Of a stretch of DNA of 64,000 bases, positions 1 through 7,237 are shown piece by piece. Position numbers and translations under genes: made by a program. Numbering within the stretch: position 1 is the first letter of the stretch; every line of letters starts with the position of its first letter. Origin of the DNA: Auraticoccus monumenti (GTDB taxonomy: Bacteria; Actinomycetota; Actinomycetes; Propionibacteriales; Propionibacteriaceae); assembly GCF_900101785.1 (NCBI RefSeq), contig NZ_LT629688.1, positions 2,170,001 through 2,234,000 of the forward strand. The letters are read 5' to 3'. The notes under the pieces were generated by a model. The model saw nothing but the letters and a program-made list of their open reading frames with translations. It did not search any database and was not told where the DNA came from.

Positions 1-63
1 ATGGAGGCCGTGCACGCGGAGGTCAAGGCCTCCCGCGAGCAGCAGGAGGCCGTGGCCGAGTGA
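1..63 (+). CDS. C-terminal end of an unidentified protein (truncated by window start)
   Basis: Only the last 20 codons are visible, in a frame that is open from base 1 and ends at TGA 61-63. The peptide is rich in Glu, Ala, Gln and Lys and looks helical, with no recognisable domain. The ATG at base 1 could be internal, so the true start probably lies outside the window. The product cannot be named. The next small gene begins 20 bp downstream on the same strand. Confidence 0.5.
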   Translation: MEAVHAEVKASREQQEAVAE

Positions 64-82
64 GTCACGGGCGGGACGCGTC

Positions 83-298
83 GTGACCGCGGACGTCCCG
101 GGTCCGCCTGACCCGGGCCTCTGCGCCGACTGCGCCCACGCCCTGCTCAACCGCACGCGACGGGGCCCCGTGTACCTGCGCTGCGGAGCAGCACGCACCG
201 ACGACCGGCTGCCGAGGTACCCTCGGCTGCCGGTCGTCGTCTGTCCGGCCCACCAGCCCGTCGACCCTCCGGATTCACACCCGGGTGGGGCGGGCTGA
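83..298 (+). CDS. Small conserved-type hypothetical protein with a possible zinc site
   Basis: The frame encodes 71 residues from GTG 83. Cys14-x2-Cys17, Cys34 and Cys54-x2-His57 are spaced like a small zinc-binding fold, followed by a Pro-rich tail. Short actinobacterial proteins with a C-x2-C start and a YPRLPV-type segment exist as unnamed families, and this one has that segment near residues 46-51. The start is not supported by a strong ribosome-binding site. The gene lies between a truncated gene and tRNA-Arg. The function is unknown; the cysteine pattern is seen, zinc binding is inferred. Confidence 0.6.
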   Translation: MTADVPGPPDPGLCADCAHALLNRTRRGPVYLRCGAARTDDRLPRYPRLPVVVCPAHQPVDPPDSHPGGAG

Positions 299-333
299 CA
301 CAATGTCTGCCGATCGCCCGCGCGGCGGTCGAG

Positions 334-406
334 GCCCTCGTAGCTCAGGGGATAGAGCAACCGCCTCCTAAGCGGTTGGTCACAGGTTCGAATCCTGTCG
401 AGGGCG
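334..406 (+). tRNA. tRNA-Arg (anticodon CCT)
   Basis: A complete 73-nt cloverleaf is readable. The acceptor strands GCCCTCG and CGAGGGC pair, the anticodon stem CCGC/GCGG closes the loop CTCCTAA with anticodon CCT, and the T arm carries GGTTCGAATCC. CCA is not encoded. It reads the rare Arg codon AGG. Confidence 0.95.
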
Positions 407-467
407 CCCGTGCAGCACACCCGGACGGCCGCATGGTCACGGGTAGGTGACGAAAGCCGGTGCCTAC

Positions 468-495
468 TTGAAAGCGGCTGACGACGGCGTATCGT
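468..495 (+). promoter_or_regulatory. Promoter for the candidate small RNA
   Basis: TTGAAA (468-473) and TATCGT (490-495) are separated by 16 bp and match a housekeeping sigma promoter. The predicted start, near 502, falls exactly at the 5' foot of a long RNA stem (503-578) rather than in front of a reading frame. The next gene has its own -10 box at 645-650. Confidence 0.55.
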
Positions 496-501
496 TCTCC
501 T

Positions 502-626
502 CGAGACGGGCGCCGATGGAATGTCTCCTGGGGGTGGGTAGACAGGTGCTTCTCGAAGCCCGACGTCGGCGCCCTCTCCTGAACCACTGACACTGCTCGT
601 CTCCCCGAGAGGGGAGGCGAGCAGTG
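502..626 (+). ncRNA. Candidate structured small RNA, about 125 nt
   Basis: No convincing reading frame occupies 407-657. The predicted transcript folds into an outer stem of 13 pairs: GAGA 503-506 with TCTC 575-578, a C bulge at 507, then GGGCGCCGA 508-516 with TCGGCGCCC 566-574. This encloses a hairpin TGTCT 522-526/AGACA 540-544 with a G-rich loop, and a short hairpin GCTT 548-551/AAGC 556-559 with loop CTCG. It ends in a 16-bp hairpin (591-626). It lacks the conserved cores I know for SRP RNA, 6C RNA or tmRNA. It could be an independent RNA or an attenuated leader. The fold is by eye only. Confidence 0.5.
591..626. terminator. Strong hairpin upstream of UGPase gene
   Basis: The arms at 591-606 and 611-626 pair over 16 bp with a single G-T pair and a GAGA tetraloop. 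No T-run follows, as is common for terminators in GC-rich actinobacteria. It ends 19 bp before the UGPase -10 box, so it fits a terminator for the upstream RNA. Confidence 0.6.
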
Positions 627-644
627 TCGCGTCCGGCCATCTCC

Positions 645-650
645 TACGAT
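645..650 (+). promoter_or_regulatory. Leaderless -10 box for the UGPase gene
   Basis: TACGAT lies 7 nt before ATG 658, which puts the transcription start on the start codon. This favours ATG 658 over the in-frame GTG at 652. Confidence 0.55.
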
Positions 651-657
651 CGTGGCC

Positions 658-2034
658 ATGAGCGCAGAAGGACTTCGTCAGGCCCAGACCAAGATGTCGA
701 AGGCCGGGGTGGCCCAGGCGGCGATCGACGTCTTCAGCCACTACTACGGCCAGCTCGAGGAGGGGGCCACCGGGCTGATCCGCGAGGACACCATCGCCCC
801 GCTGACCGAGGTCGACCAGCTGGCCGACGCCCGGATCGACCCCGAGGCCGCCCGCGAGGCCCTCTCCCGGACCGTGGTGATCAAGCTCAACGGCGGGCTC
901 GGCACCTCGATGGGCATGGACCGCGCCAAGTCGCTGCTGCCGGTGCGTGACGGCCGGTCCTTCCTGGACCTGATCGTCGACCAGGTGCGACGGGCCCGCG
1001 CCGAGCACGACGTCACGCTCCCGCTGCTGCTGATGAACAGCTTCCGCACCGTCGACGACACCCGCGCCGCGCTGGAGCAGCACCCCGACATCGCGGTGGA
1101 CGGGCTGCCCCTGGACTTCCTGCAGAACACCGAGCCCAAGCTGCGCGCCGACGACCTGACCCCGGTCGAGTGGCCGGACGACCCGAGCCTGGAGTGGTGC
1201 CCGCCCGGCCACGGTGACATCTACGTCGCCCTGGAGTCCTCCGGCATCCTGCAGACGCTGCTGGAGCAGGGCTACCGCTACGCCTCGGTCTCCAACTCCG
1301 ACAACCTCGGCGCCGCCCCGGACCCGGTGCTGGCCGGCTGGTTCGCCGCCTCCGGCGCCCCCTACGCCGCCGAGCTCTGCCGGCGCACCGCCGCGGACCG
1401 CAAGGGTGGTCACCTGGCCGTCCGCCGCAGCGACGGCCAGCTGATCCTCCGCGACACCGCCCAGACCGCGCCGGAGGAGATGGACCACTTCACCGACGAG
1501 CACCGCCACCCCTACTTCCACACCAACAACCTCTGGTGGGACCTGGAGAAGCTGGCCGCCACCCTGGCCGAGCGGGACTCGGTGCTGGGGCTGCCCCTGA
1601 TCCGCAACACCAAGACCGTCGACCCGGCCGACTCCTCCTCCCCGGAGGTGGTCCAGGTCGAGACCGCGATGGGTGCGGCGATCGAGGTCTTCCCCGGGGC
1701 CACCGCGATCGCGGTGGGACGCGAGCGGTTCCTGCCGGTCAAGACGACCAACGACCTGCTGCTGCTGCGCTCCGACGTCTACGAGGTCGGCTCCCGCGGC
1801 ACCCTGGACCGGGTGGTCGAGAAGGCCCCGCTGGTGGACCTCGACAGCGCCCACTTCAAGAAGATCCGCGACTTCGACGCCCGGTTCCCGGCCGGCGCCC
1901 CGAGCCTGAGGGAGGCGACCTCGCTGACCGTCCGGGGCGGGTGGACCTTCGGGGCCGACGTCACCGTCCGCGGTGCGGTGACCCTGGCCGAGGAGGAGGC
2001 CGGGGAGGTCCCGGCCGGCACCGTCCTCTCGTGA
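658..2034 (+). CDS. UTP--glucose-1-phosphate uridylyltransferase (UDPGP family)
   Basis: The enzyme makes UDP-glucose from UTP and glucose 1-phosphate, the precursor of glycolipids, trehalose and other glycans. The 458-residue protein is of the eukaryote-like UDPGP family and is unrelated to the bacterial GalU fold. The nucleotide-binding motif LNGGLGTSMG spans residues 77-86 and is followed by a conserved K91. Further family landmarks are a GHGD segment around residue 185 and SNSDNLGA. The start is set by a leaderless -10 box at 645-650. A 4-bp GTGA overlap joins it to the next small gene. Length and motifs agree with the family. Confidence 0.93.
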   Translation: MSAEGLRQAQTKMSKAGVAQAAIDVFSHYYGQLEEGATGLIREDTIAPLTEVDQLADARIDPEAAREALSRTVVIKLNGGLGTSMGMDRAKSLLPVRDGRSFLDLIVDQVRRARAEHDVTLPLLLMNSFRTVDDTRAALEQHPDIAVDGLPLDFLQNTEPKLRADDLTPVEWPDDPSLEWCPPGHGDIYVALESSGILQTLLEQGYRYASVSNSDNLGAAPDPVLAGWFAASGAPYAAELCRRTAADRKGGHLAVRRSDGQLILRDTAQTAPEEMDHFTDEHRHPYFHTNNLWWDLEKLAATLAERDSVLGLPLIRNTKTVDPADSSSPEVVQVETAMGAAIEVFPGATAIAVGRERFLPVKTTNDLLLLRSDVYEVGSRGTLDRVVEKAPLVDLDSAHFKKIRDFDARFPAGAPSLREATSLTVRGGWTFGADVTVRGAVTLAEEEAGEVPAGTVLS

Positions 2035-2396
2035 CCGGGGAGCCGCCGCCCTCGTGGCCGCAGCGCCTGGCCTACACGGTCACCGGGGAGGTCCTGGGGG
2101 GCGATGAGGAGGCGGGGGAGGATCCGGTGGGCGCGGCCGCGGCCCTGCTCGCCGCCGACGGGTGGGGGGCCGAGCGGGTCCTCGCGCACGCCGACGCCCG
2201 ACGGTCCGCCGAGCTCCCCTGGCCGCACCCGCTGCCGCCGACGTGGCTGCCGCCGGGCAGCCACGCCCGGTTCGCCGCCCAGCGCGAGGCGCTGGTGCAG
2301 CTGGTGGGAGGACGTCGGCAGGCCGGCCCGGCCCGTGGCGGCACCCAGGACGCCCGGGACCGTCAGCTGGAGGCCGACCGGCCACCGCACTGGTGA
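2031..2396 (+). CDS. Hypothetical 121-aa protein coupled to UGPase
   Basis: GTG 2031 overlaps the UGPase stop codon in a GTGA arrangement, the usual sign of translational coupling in this genome. The product is rich in Ala, Arg and Pro with no signal peptide, membrane segment or familiar motif. It ends 6 bp before the convergent mscL stop. The C-terminal half is of low complexity, so it may be fast-evolving or only partly real. Existence is supported by the overlap alone; the function is unknown. Confidence 0.5.
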   Translation: MTGEPPPSWPQRLAYTVTGEVLGGDEEAGEDPVGAAAALLAADGWGAERVLAHADARRSAELPWPHPLPPTWLPPGSHARFAAQREALVQLVGGRRQAGPARGGTQDARDRQLEADRPPHW

Positions 2397-2402
2397 GCGG
2401 GC

Positions 2403-2765
2403 TCAGCGTCCCTTGAGCAGGTCGCGGATCTCGACCAGGAGCTGCTCCTGGGTGGTCACCTTGGCCTCCTCGCTCTCCTCGTTCTTGGCGGTGAGCGCCT
2501 TGAACTTGTTGTACGGCAGCACCACCACGAAGTAGAGGACCGCGGCGACGATCACGAAGTTGAGCGCGGCGGTGATGAAGGCGCCGATGTTGATGCCGGC
2601 CACCGCGGTCTGGCTGAAGCCGTCGATGCCGCCGATCTTGCCCAGCGCGTCGGTGACGATGGCCGTGAAGCTGGACACGACGAGGGCGAACGCGGTGCCC
2701 ATGATGAAGGCCACGGCCAGCTCGATGAGGTTCCCGCGCAGCAGGAAGTCCTTGAATCCCTTCAC
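2403..2765 (-). CDS. mscL: Large-conductance mechanosensitive channel MscL
   Basis: The 120-residue inner-membrane protein forms the pentameric channel that opens on hypo-osmotic shock. It starts with the amphipathic N-terminus MKGFKDFLLRGN, followed by TM1 (about residues 14-40, ELAVAFIMGTAF) and TM2 (about 65-88, NFVIVAAVLYFVV), then a charged cytoplasmic helix. It is a little shorter than the usual 130-150 residues, mainly in the periplasmic loop. A purine-rich AGAGAGGAG site lies just upstream of ATG 2765. In mycobacteria mscL is also a neighbour of an FmdB-family gene. Confidence 0.95.
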   Translation of the reverse strand: MKGFKDFLLRGNLIELAVAFIMGTAFALVVSSFTAIVTDALGKIGGIDGFSQTAVAGINIGAFITAALNFVIVAAVLYFVVVLPYNKFKALTAKNEESEEAKVTTQEQLLVEIRDLLKGR

Positions 2766-2883
2766 GGGACACTCCTCTCTCAGTGGACAGCGCCCACGTG
2801 GGGTGGGACGGGGTCTGCCGCGACGACGTTAGCGTGGCGACCGCTGCCGGCCCCGGATCCACACCGTGAGCCGGGACGCCCGC

Positions 2884-3513
2884 TCAGCCCAGCACCAGCG
2901 AGAGGGGGCCGGCTGCCGAGGCCTGGGCCAGCGCGAGGGAGGTGCTGGACGACACCTCCACCAGCACCAGGGCGCCGGAGGAGGGCCCCGAGGCGAACAG
3001 CCCACCCTCCTCGTCCGGGCGGGGGAGGGAGGCGACCCGGGCGTCGGTGGCCACCACGCCGACCGCGCCGGAGGCTGCGTCCGCGCCCAGCACGTCCACC
3101 GTGTCCCCGACCCGGAGCAGCCCCACCACCTCGGCGTCGGCCAGCCGCACCGGGGCCAGCACGCCGCCGTCCCGGCCGTCCTCCGACCGAGGTGCGACGA
3201 CGTCGACGTCGGTCAGCATGCTGCCGGCGGTCAGCGGCGCGGCGAGGGTCCGTCCGACGACGGCCGCCGGGTCCGTGACCGCGCCCTCGGGCAGGACCTC
3301 GGGCTGCACCCACCGCACCACGAGGTCCTCCGTGCCGAGCCGGACCCCGCTGCCCAGCGCGGAGGCGCTGACCACCACCGGTGACCCGGGCGGCGCCTGC
3401 GGGGAGAGCGCGGTCACGGTGGCCAGCACGGCGAGCACCGCGGCGGCAGCGGCCAGGGGTCTGCGGTGCCAGGAGACCGCGCGCCGGAGGCCGTGCAGGG
3501 AGAGAGCGTCCAT
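2884..3513 (-). CDS. SAF-domain protein (CpaB/RcpC-like)
   Basis: The 209-residue protein begins with a basic segment and one membrane helix (about residues 16-36), followed by an extracytoplasmic SAF domain (about 45-110) and a second beta-rich region. SAF domains occur in pilus-assembly CpaB/RcpC, AFP-like and sugar-binding proteins. No Flp/Tad pilus genes are nearby, so a pilus role is not supported here. I chose ATG 3513 because it places the membrane helix close to the N-terminus; an upstream frame is open for 15 more codons. It lies 82 bp after the FmdB gene on the same strand, probably in one transcription unit. Confidence 0.7.
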   Translation of the reverse strand: MDALSLHGLRRAVSWHRRPLAAAAAVLAVLATVTALSPQAPPGSPVVVSASALGSGVRLGTEDLVVRWVQPEVLPEGAVTDPAAVVGRTLAAPLTAGSMLTDVDVVAPRSEDGRDGGVLAPVRLADAEVVGLLRVGDTVDVLGADAASGAVGVVATDARVASLPRPDEEGGLFASGPSSGALVLVEVSSSTSLALAQASAAGPLSLVLG

Positions 3514-3595
3514 GTCACCACCATGGCGACGAGGTCCCGGATCGACCGGGTCGTCCACAGGCCCGCCGGCACGACACCGGGCCTGTGGACAGGGC

Positions 3596-3952
3596 TCAGC
3601 TGGAGCTGGTGCCGCTCTTGGCCGGTGTGCTGCTGCTCGAGGAGCCGGAGTCCTTCGAGGTGGAGGCGGGGGTGCTGCTGCCGCTCCCGGACTCCTTGCT
3701 GCTCCCGGACTCCTTGCTGCCGCCGGAGTCCTTGCTGCCGCTGCCCGAGCCGTTCTCCTTCGCGCCCGTGCCGGGGCTGCGGCTGTCGGTCTTGTAGAAG
3801 CCCGAGCCCTTGAAGACGACTCCGACGGCGTTGTAGATCTTGCGCAGCTCGCCCTCGCAGCTGGGGCAGACCGTCAGCGCGGAGTCGGTGAACTTCTGCA
3901 CCACCTCCAGCTCGTGCTGGCAGTGCGTGCATCGGTACTGGTAGGTGGGCAT
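3596..3952 (-). CDS. FmdB-family zinc-ribbon protein, Rv0991c/Ruc-like chaperone
   Basis: Residues 1-55 form an FmdB zinc ribbon with Cys8-x2-Cys11 and Cys29-x2-Cys32. The rest, to residue 118, is a disordered Ser/Gly/Lys tail with a three-fold six-residue SKESGS-type repeat. Mycobacterium tuberculosis Rv0991c has the same N-terminus (MPTY..., VGVVFKGSGFY) and a disordered tail. It is reported as a redox-regulated chaperone whose zinc cysteines become oxidised under stress. The similar neighbourhood (mscL, 5-FCL, moeA, sepX) supports orthology. The chaperone role is inferred from that homolog. Confidence 0.85.
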   Translation of the reverse strand: MPTYQYRCTHCQHELEVVQKFTDSALTVCPSCEGELRKIYNAVGVVFKGSGFYKTDSRSPGTGAKENGSGSGSKDSGGSKESGSSKESGSGSSTPASTSKDSGSSSSSTPAKSGTSSS

Positions 3953-4054
3953 GTCACTCGCTTCGTGGCTCGGTGCGGCAAACGTGCTGATGATACCCCC
4001 GCGAGCGAGGTGGTCCCGGCGTCGCGGCGGCCAGGGGACCCTGGAGCCGGGCAC

Positions 4055-4060
4055 TAGGGT
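4055..4060 (+). promoter_or_regulatory. Leaderless -10 box for penicillin acylase gene
   Basis: TAGGGT lies 6 nt before GTG 4067, with no ribosome-binding site in between. This supports a leaderless mRNA and decides the start. Confidence 0.5.
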
Positions 4061-4066
4061 GTCGGG

Positions 4067-6640
4067 GTGCTCCGTCCGCTCCGCATCGCCCTCTTCGGCG
4101 TCTTCGTCGGCGTGCTGCTGATGGGGGCGCTGTCCAGCCTGGCGGTGGTGCAGGTGCGGTCCTCCTTCCCCCAGAGCAGTGGCCGCATCGACGTCTCCCG
4201 GCTCTCCGCCGAGGTCGAGGTGGTCCGGGACGCGGCCGGGGTGCCGCACCTGTACGGCGACAGCGTCGAGGACCTCTACACCGCGCAGGGCTTCGTCCAG
4301 GCGCAGGACCGCTTCTTCGAGATGGACGTCCGCCGCCACGTCACCAGCGGACGGCTGTCGGAGCTGTTCGGCGAGGCCCAGCTGACCACCGACGCGGTGA
4401 TCCGCACCCTCGGCTGGCGCCGGGTCGCCGAGCAGGAGGTGGCGCTGCTGTCGGTGGGGACGCGGCGGGCGCTCCAGGCCCACGCCGCCGGCGTCAACGC
4501 CTACCTGGCCAGCACCGACCCGCAGGAGCTGTCCCTGGAGTACACCGTGCTCGGTCTGCAGGGTGCGCTGCCCGCCCCCGAGCCGTGGACCCCGGTGGAC
4601 TCGGTGGCCTGGCTCAAGGCGATGGCCTGGGAGCTCAGCGACGCCCGCACCCAGGAGCTGCAGTGGAGCCGGCTGCTGCAGCTGGTCGGGCCCGAGCGGG
4701 CCGCCGAGCTCTACCCGCAGCCGGACCTGTCCGAGCTGGAGCCGGTGCTGCCCCTGGGCGGGCTCCGCAACGGCGAGTTCACCGACTCAGCCCGCGACCC
4801 GGACCGTCGCGGCACGGAGGCGCTGCCCGGTCTGCCGGCGGGGGCGGTGGACGCCCTGGCGGCCGCGGGGACCGCCGAACGGGCCGTCCCGCGCCTCCTC
4901 GGCGACACCGACGGCGCGATCGGCTCGAACTCCTGGGTGCTGTCGGGTGAGCACACCGAGTCCGGCGCGCCGCTGCTCTCCAACGACCCGCACCTGGCCA
5001 TCGGCATCCCCTCCACGTTCCACCAGATCGGTCTGCACTGCCGGGTGCTCGACGAGGACTGCGACCTCGATGTCTCCGGGTTCTCCTTCGCCGGGATGCC
5101 AGGGGTGGTGATCGGGCACAACCAGTCCGTCGCCTGGGGCTTCACCACCCCCTACCTCGACACCGAGGACTACGTGCTGGAACGGGTCCGCCCCGACGGC
5201 ACCGTCTTCGGCGAGGACGGCTGGCAGCCGCTGGAGACCCGGGTGGAGGAGATCCGGGTGAAGGGGGAGGACGAGGCGCGGCTGATCACCGTCCGCTCCA
5301 CCGAGCTCGGGCCGCTGGTCTCCGACGTCGACGCGCAGGAGGCGGCGATGGCCGCCCAGGGCGGGGCCGGCGAGGCGCCCGTCGCGCCGGTCGAGGGCGA
5401 GCAGTGGGGGGCGGTGCTGCAGTCCACCGCCCTCACCCCCGGCCCGTCCCTGGACGCCCTGCTGGCCATCAACCGAGCCCAGGACCTGGACCAGTTCCGC
5501 GAGGCCGCGCGCGACCTGGTCGCCCCCTCCCAGAACCTCGTCTACGCCGACCGCGCGGGCACCATCGGCTACCAGCTGCCCGGCGCCGTCCCGGTCCGGG
5601 AGGACCGCGACGGGCGGCTGCCGGCCCGTGGCTGGCAGGAGGACGCCGCCTGGTCCAGCACCATCCCCTTCGAGCAGCTGCCGTGGAGCGAGGACCCGGC
5701 CGAGGGCTTCCTGGTCACGGCGAACCAGGCCGTGGTCGGGCCCGACTTCCCCTACCGGCTGCACACCGCCCCGTCCCAGGGCTGGCGCAGCCAGCAGATC
5801 CGCGACCGGCTCACCGAGCTGACCGCCGACGGCGGCAAGGTCGACGCCGCCGAGGCCGAGCAGCTGTTCTCCGACACCCGGGTCCGCTACGCCGACGCCC
5901 TCGTCCCCGCCCTGGTGGGTGCCCCCGTCCTGGAGCCGTGGGTGGCCGACGGGCAGCGCGTGCTGGCCGGGTGGGACCTGCACGCCGACCCCGACTCCGC
6001 CGGCGCCGCCTGGTTCGCGGTGCTGGTCCGCGAGGTGCTCCGGCTGACCTTCGACGACGAGCTGCCCGAGGAGCTGCGCCCGACCGGAGGGGACCGCTGG
6101 ATGGCGGTGCTGGCCGGCCTCGTCGAGGACCCCGACAACCCGTGGTGGGACGACGTCTCCACCCCGGAGGTCGAGCGCCGCGACGACGTCCTGGCCGAGG
6201 CCAACCTGGCGGCCCGCAAGGAGATCACCGCGCTGATGAGCCGGGACCCCGCCGGGTGGCAGTGGGGGAGGATCCACCGGCTCGAGCTGGCCCACCAGAC
6301 CCTCGGCAGCAGCGGCATCGGTCCGGTCGAGGCCCTCTTCAACCGCGAGGGTCCCGGGCTCGGTGGCACCACCGGCACCGTCAACGCCCTGTCCTGGGCC
6401 GTCGACGAGCCCGGCTTCGTGCCCGACAACGGCCCCACCATGCGGATGCTGGTCGACCTGTCCGACCTGGACGCCTCCCGCTGGATCAACCAGACCGGTG
6501 TCTCGGGGCACGCCTTCCACCCGCACTACGACGACCAGGCCGAGCTGTGGGCCCGCGATGAGATGATGCCGTTCGTCCACAGCACCGAGGCGGTGCACGC
6601 GGCGGGTGTGGACGTCCTGGTGCTCGCACCGGTGCAGTGA
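4067..6640 (+). CDS. Penicillin acylase family amidohydrolase (Ntn hydrolase)
   Basis: The 857-residue precursor belongs to the S45 penicillin/acyl-homoserine-lactone acylase family. A membrane anchor or signal segment covers about residues 6-28. Self-cleavage would occur before Ser287 in the GSNSWV motif, making Ser287 the N-terminal nucleophile of the beta chain. The VAWGFT segment and the His/Asn-rich C-terminal motifs are family-typical. The substrate could be acyl-homoserine lactones, penicillins or other N-acyl amides and cannot be told from sequence. The length fits the family. It is followed after 13 bp by an Rrf2 regulator, so the two may be co-transcribed. Confidence 0.9.
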   Translation: MLRPLRIALFGVFVGVLLMGALSSLAVVQVRSSFPQSSGRIDVSRLSAEVEVVRDAAGVPHLYGDSVEDLYTAQGFVQAQDRFFEMDVRRHVTSGRLSELFGEAQLTTDAVIRTLGWRRVAEQEVALLSVGTRRALQAHAAGVNAYLASTDPQELSLEYTVLGLQGALPAPEPWTPVDSVAWLKAMAWELSDARTQELQWSRLLQLVGPERAAELYPQPDLSELEPVLPLGGLRNGEFTDSARDPDRRGTEALPGLPAGAVDALAAAGTAERAVPRLLGDTDGAIGSNSWVLSGEHTESGAPLLSNDPHLAIGIPSTFHQIGLHCRVLDEDCDLDVSGFSFAGMPGVVIGHNQSVAWGFTTPYLDTEDYVLERVRPDGTVFGEDGWQPLETRVEEIRVKGEDEARLITVRSTELGPLVSDVDAQEAAMAAQGGAGEAPVAPVEGEQWGAVLQSTALTPGPSLDALLAINRAQDLDQFREAARDLVAPSQNLVYADRAGTIGYQLPGAVPVREDRDGRLPARGWQEDAAWSSTIPFEQLPWSEDPAEGFLVTANQAVVGPDFPYRLHTAPSQGWRSQQIRDRLTELTADGGKVDAAEAEQLFSDTRVRYADALVPALVGAPVLEPWVADGQRVLAGWDLHADPDSAGAAWFAVLVREVLRLTFDDELPEELRPTGGDRWMAVLAGLVEDPDNPWWDDVSTPEVERRDDVLAEANLAARKEITALMSRDPAGWQWGRIHRLELAHQTLGSSGIGPVEALFNREGPGLGGTTGTVNALSWAVDEPGFVPDNGPTMRMLVDLSDLDASRWINQTGVSGHAFHPHYDDQAELWARDEMMPFVHSTEAVHAAGVDVLVLAPVQ

Positions 6641-6653
6641 GGAGGAGGCGAGG

Positions 6654-7118
6654 ATGAAGCTCTCGGCCCGGGTCGACTACGCGCTGCGGGCGGCCTGCGA
6701 GCTGGCGGCCGCCGACGGCCCGCGCAACGTCGAGCAGCTCTCGACCGCCCAGCAGATCCCCGCCAAGTACCTCGAGAGCATCCTCGGGGAGCTGCGTCGC
6801 GGGCAGGTGCTGCGCAGCCAGCGCGGCCCGGTGGGTGGCTTCCGGCTGGCCCGACCGGCCGAGGAGATCTCGATCGCCGACATCATCAGGGCGCTGGAGG
6901 GCGAGCTGGCCAACGTCCGCGGCAACCGTCCCGAGGACCTGGAGTACACCGGGGCCGCGGCCGCCCTGCAGCAGGTGTGGATCGCCCTTCGGGCCTCCGA
7001 GCGCGCCATCCTGGAGCTGGTCACCCTGCGTGACGTGGCCGACCAGACCATGCCCGAGCTGGTCCGCACCCTGGTGGCCGAACCGGCGGCCTGGGCCCGC
7101 CCCTCTCGCGACTCCTGA
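6654..7118 (+). CDS. Rrf2-family transcriptional regulator without an Fe-S cysteine triad
   Basis: The 154-residue protein has the Rrf2 winged helix: MKLSARVDYALRA at the start, then IPAKYLESIL and GGFRLARP as recognition helix and wing. ATG 6654 follows a GGAGGAGG site. The only cysteine is in the first helix, so the three-cysteine cluster of IscR/NsrR is missing. It is therefore closer to the CymR-type sulfur regulators. A TauE/SafE transporter follows 119 bp downstream behind an inverted repeat that may be its operator. A role in sulfur metabolism is inferred. Confidence 0.88.
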   Translation: MKLSARVDYALRAACELAAADGPRNVEQLSTAQQIPAKYLESILGELRRGQVLRSQRGPVGGFRLARPAEEISIADIIRALEGELANVRGNRPEDLEYTGAAAALQQVWIALRASERAILELVTLRDVADQTMPELVRTLVAEPAAWARPSRDS

Positions 7119-7189
7119 CCCGCCCGGACCACCCGTCCAGGCACTGAGACCGGCTGTCCACGGATCCCCGCGCCCGACTACTCTCCAAC

Positions 7190-7213
7190 AATCCCTAGTG
7201 AAGACGTGGGATT
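7190..7213. promoter_or_regulatory. Candidate Rrf2 operator: AATCCC-N12-GGGATT
   Basis: A perfect 6-bp inverted repeat with 12-bp spacer lies between the Rrf2 gene and the TauE gene, in the expected promoter zone 25 bp before the transporter start. The locally AT-richer sequence also suggests a control region. Binding by the neighbouring regulator is inferred from position only. Confidence 0.4.
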
Positions 7214-7237
7214 ACAGGGAACCGGGAGGGTGGACCG

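Noticed and set aside
502-626. Identity of the small RNA as SRP RNA, 6C RNA or tmRNA
   Set aside because: No GGAAGG-type SRP tetraloop region, no paired C-rich loops of 6C RNA, and no tRNA-like ends of tmRNA.
4787-6598. Very long open frame on the strand opposite the penicillin acylase gene
   Set aside because: In GC-rich DNA the antisense frames of a real gene stay open. The translation is Gly/Val/Gln/His-biased low complexity, with no motif, and the plus-strand frame has all family landmarks.
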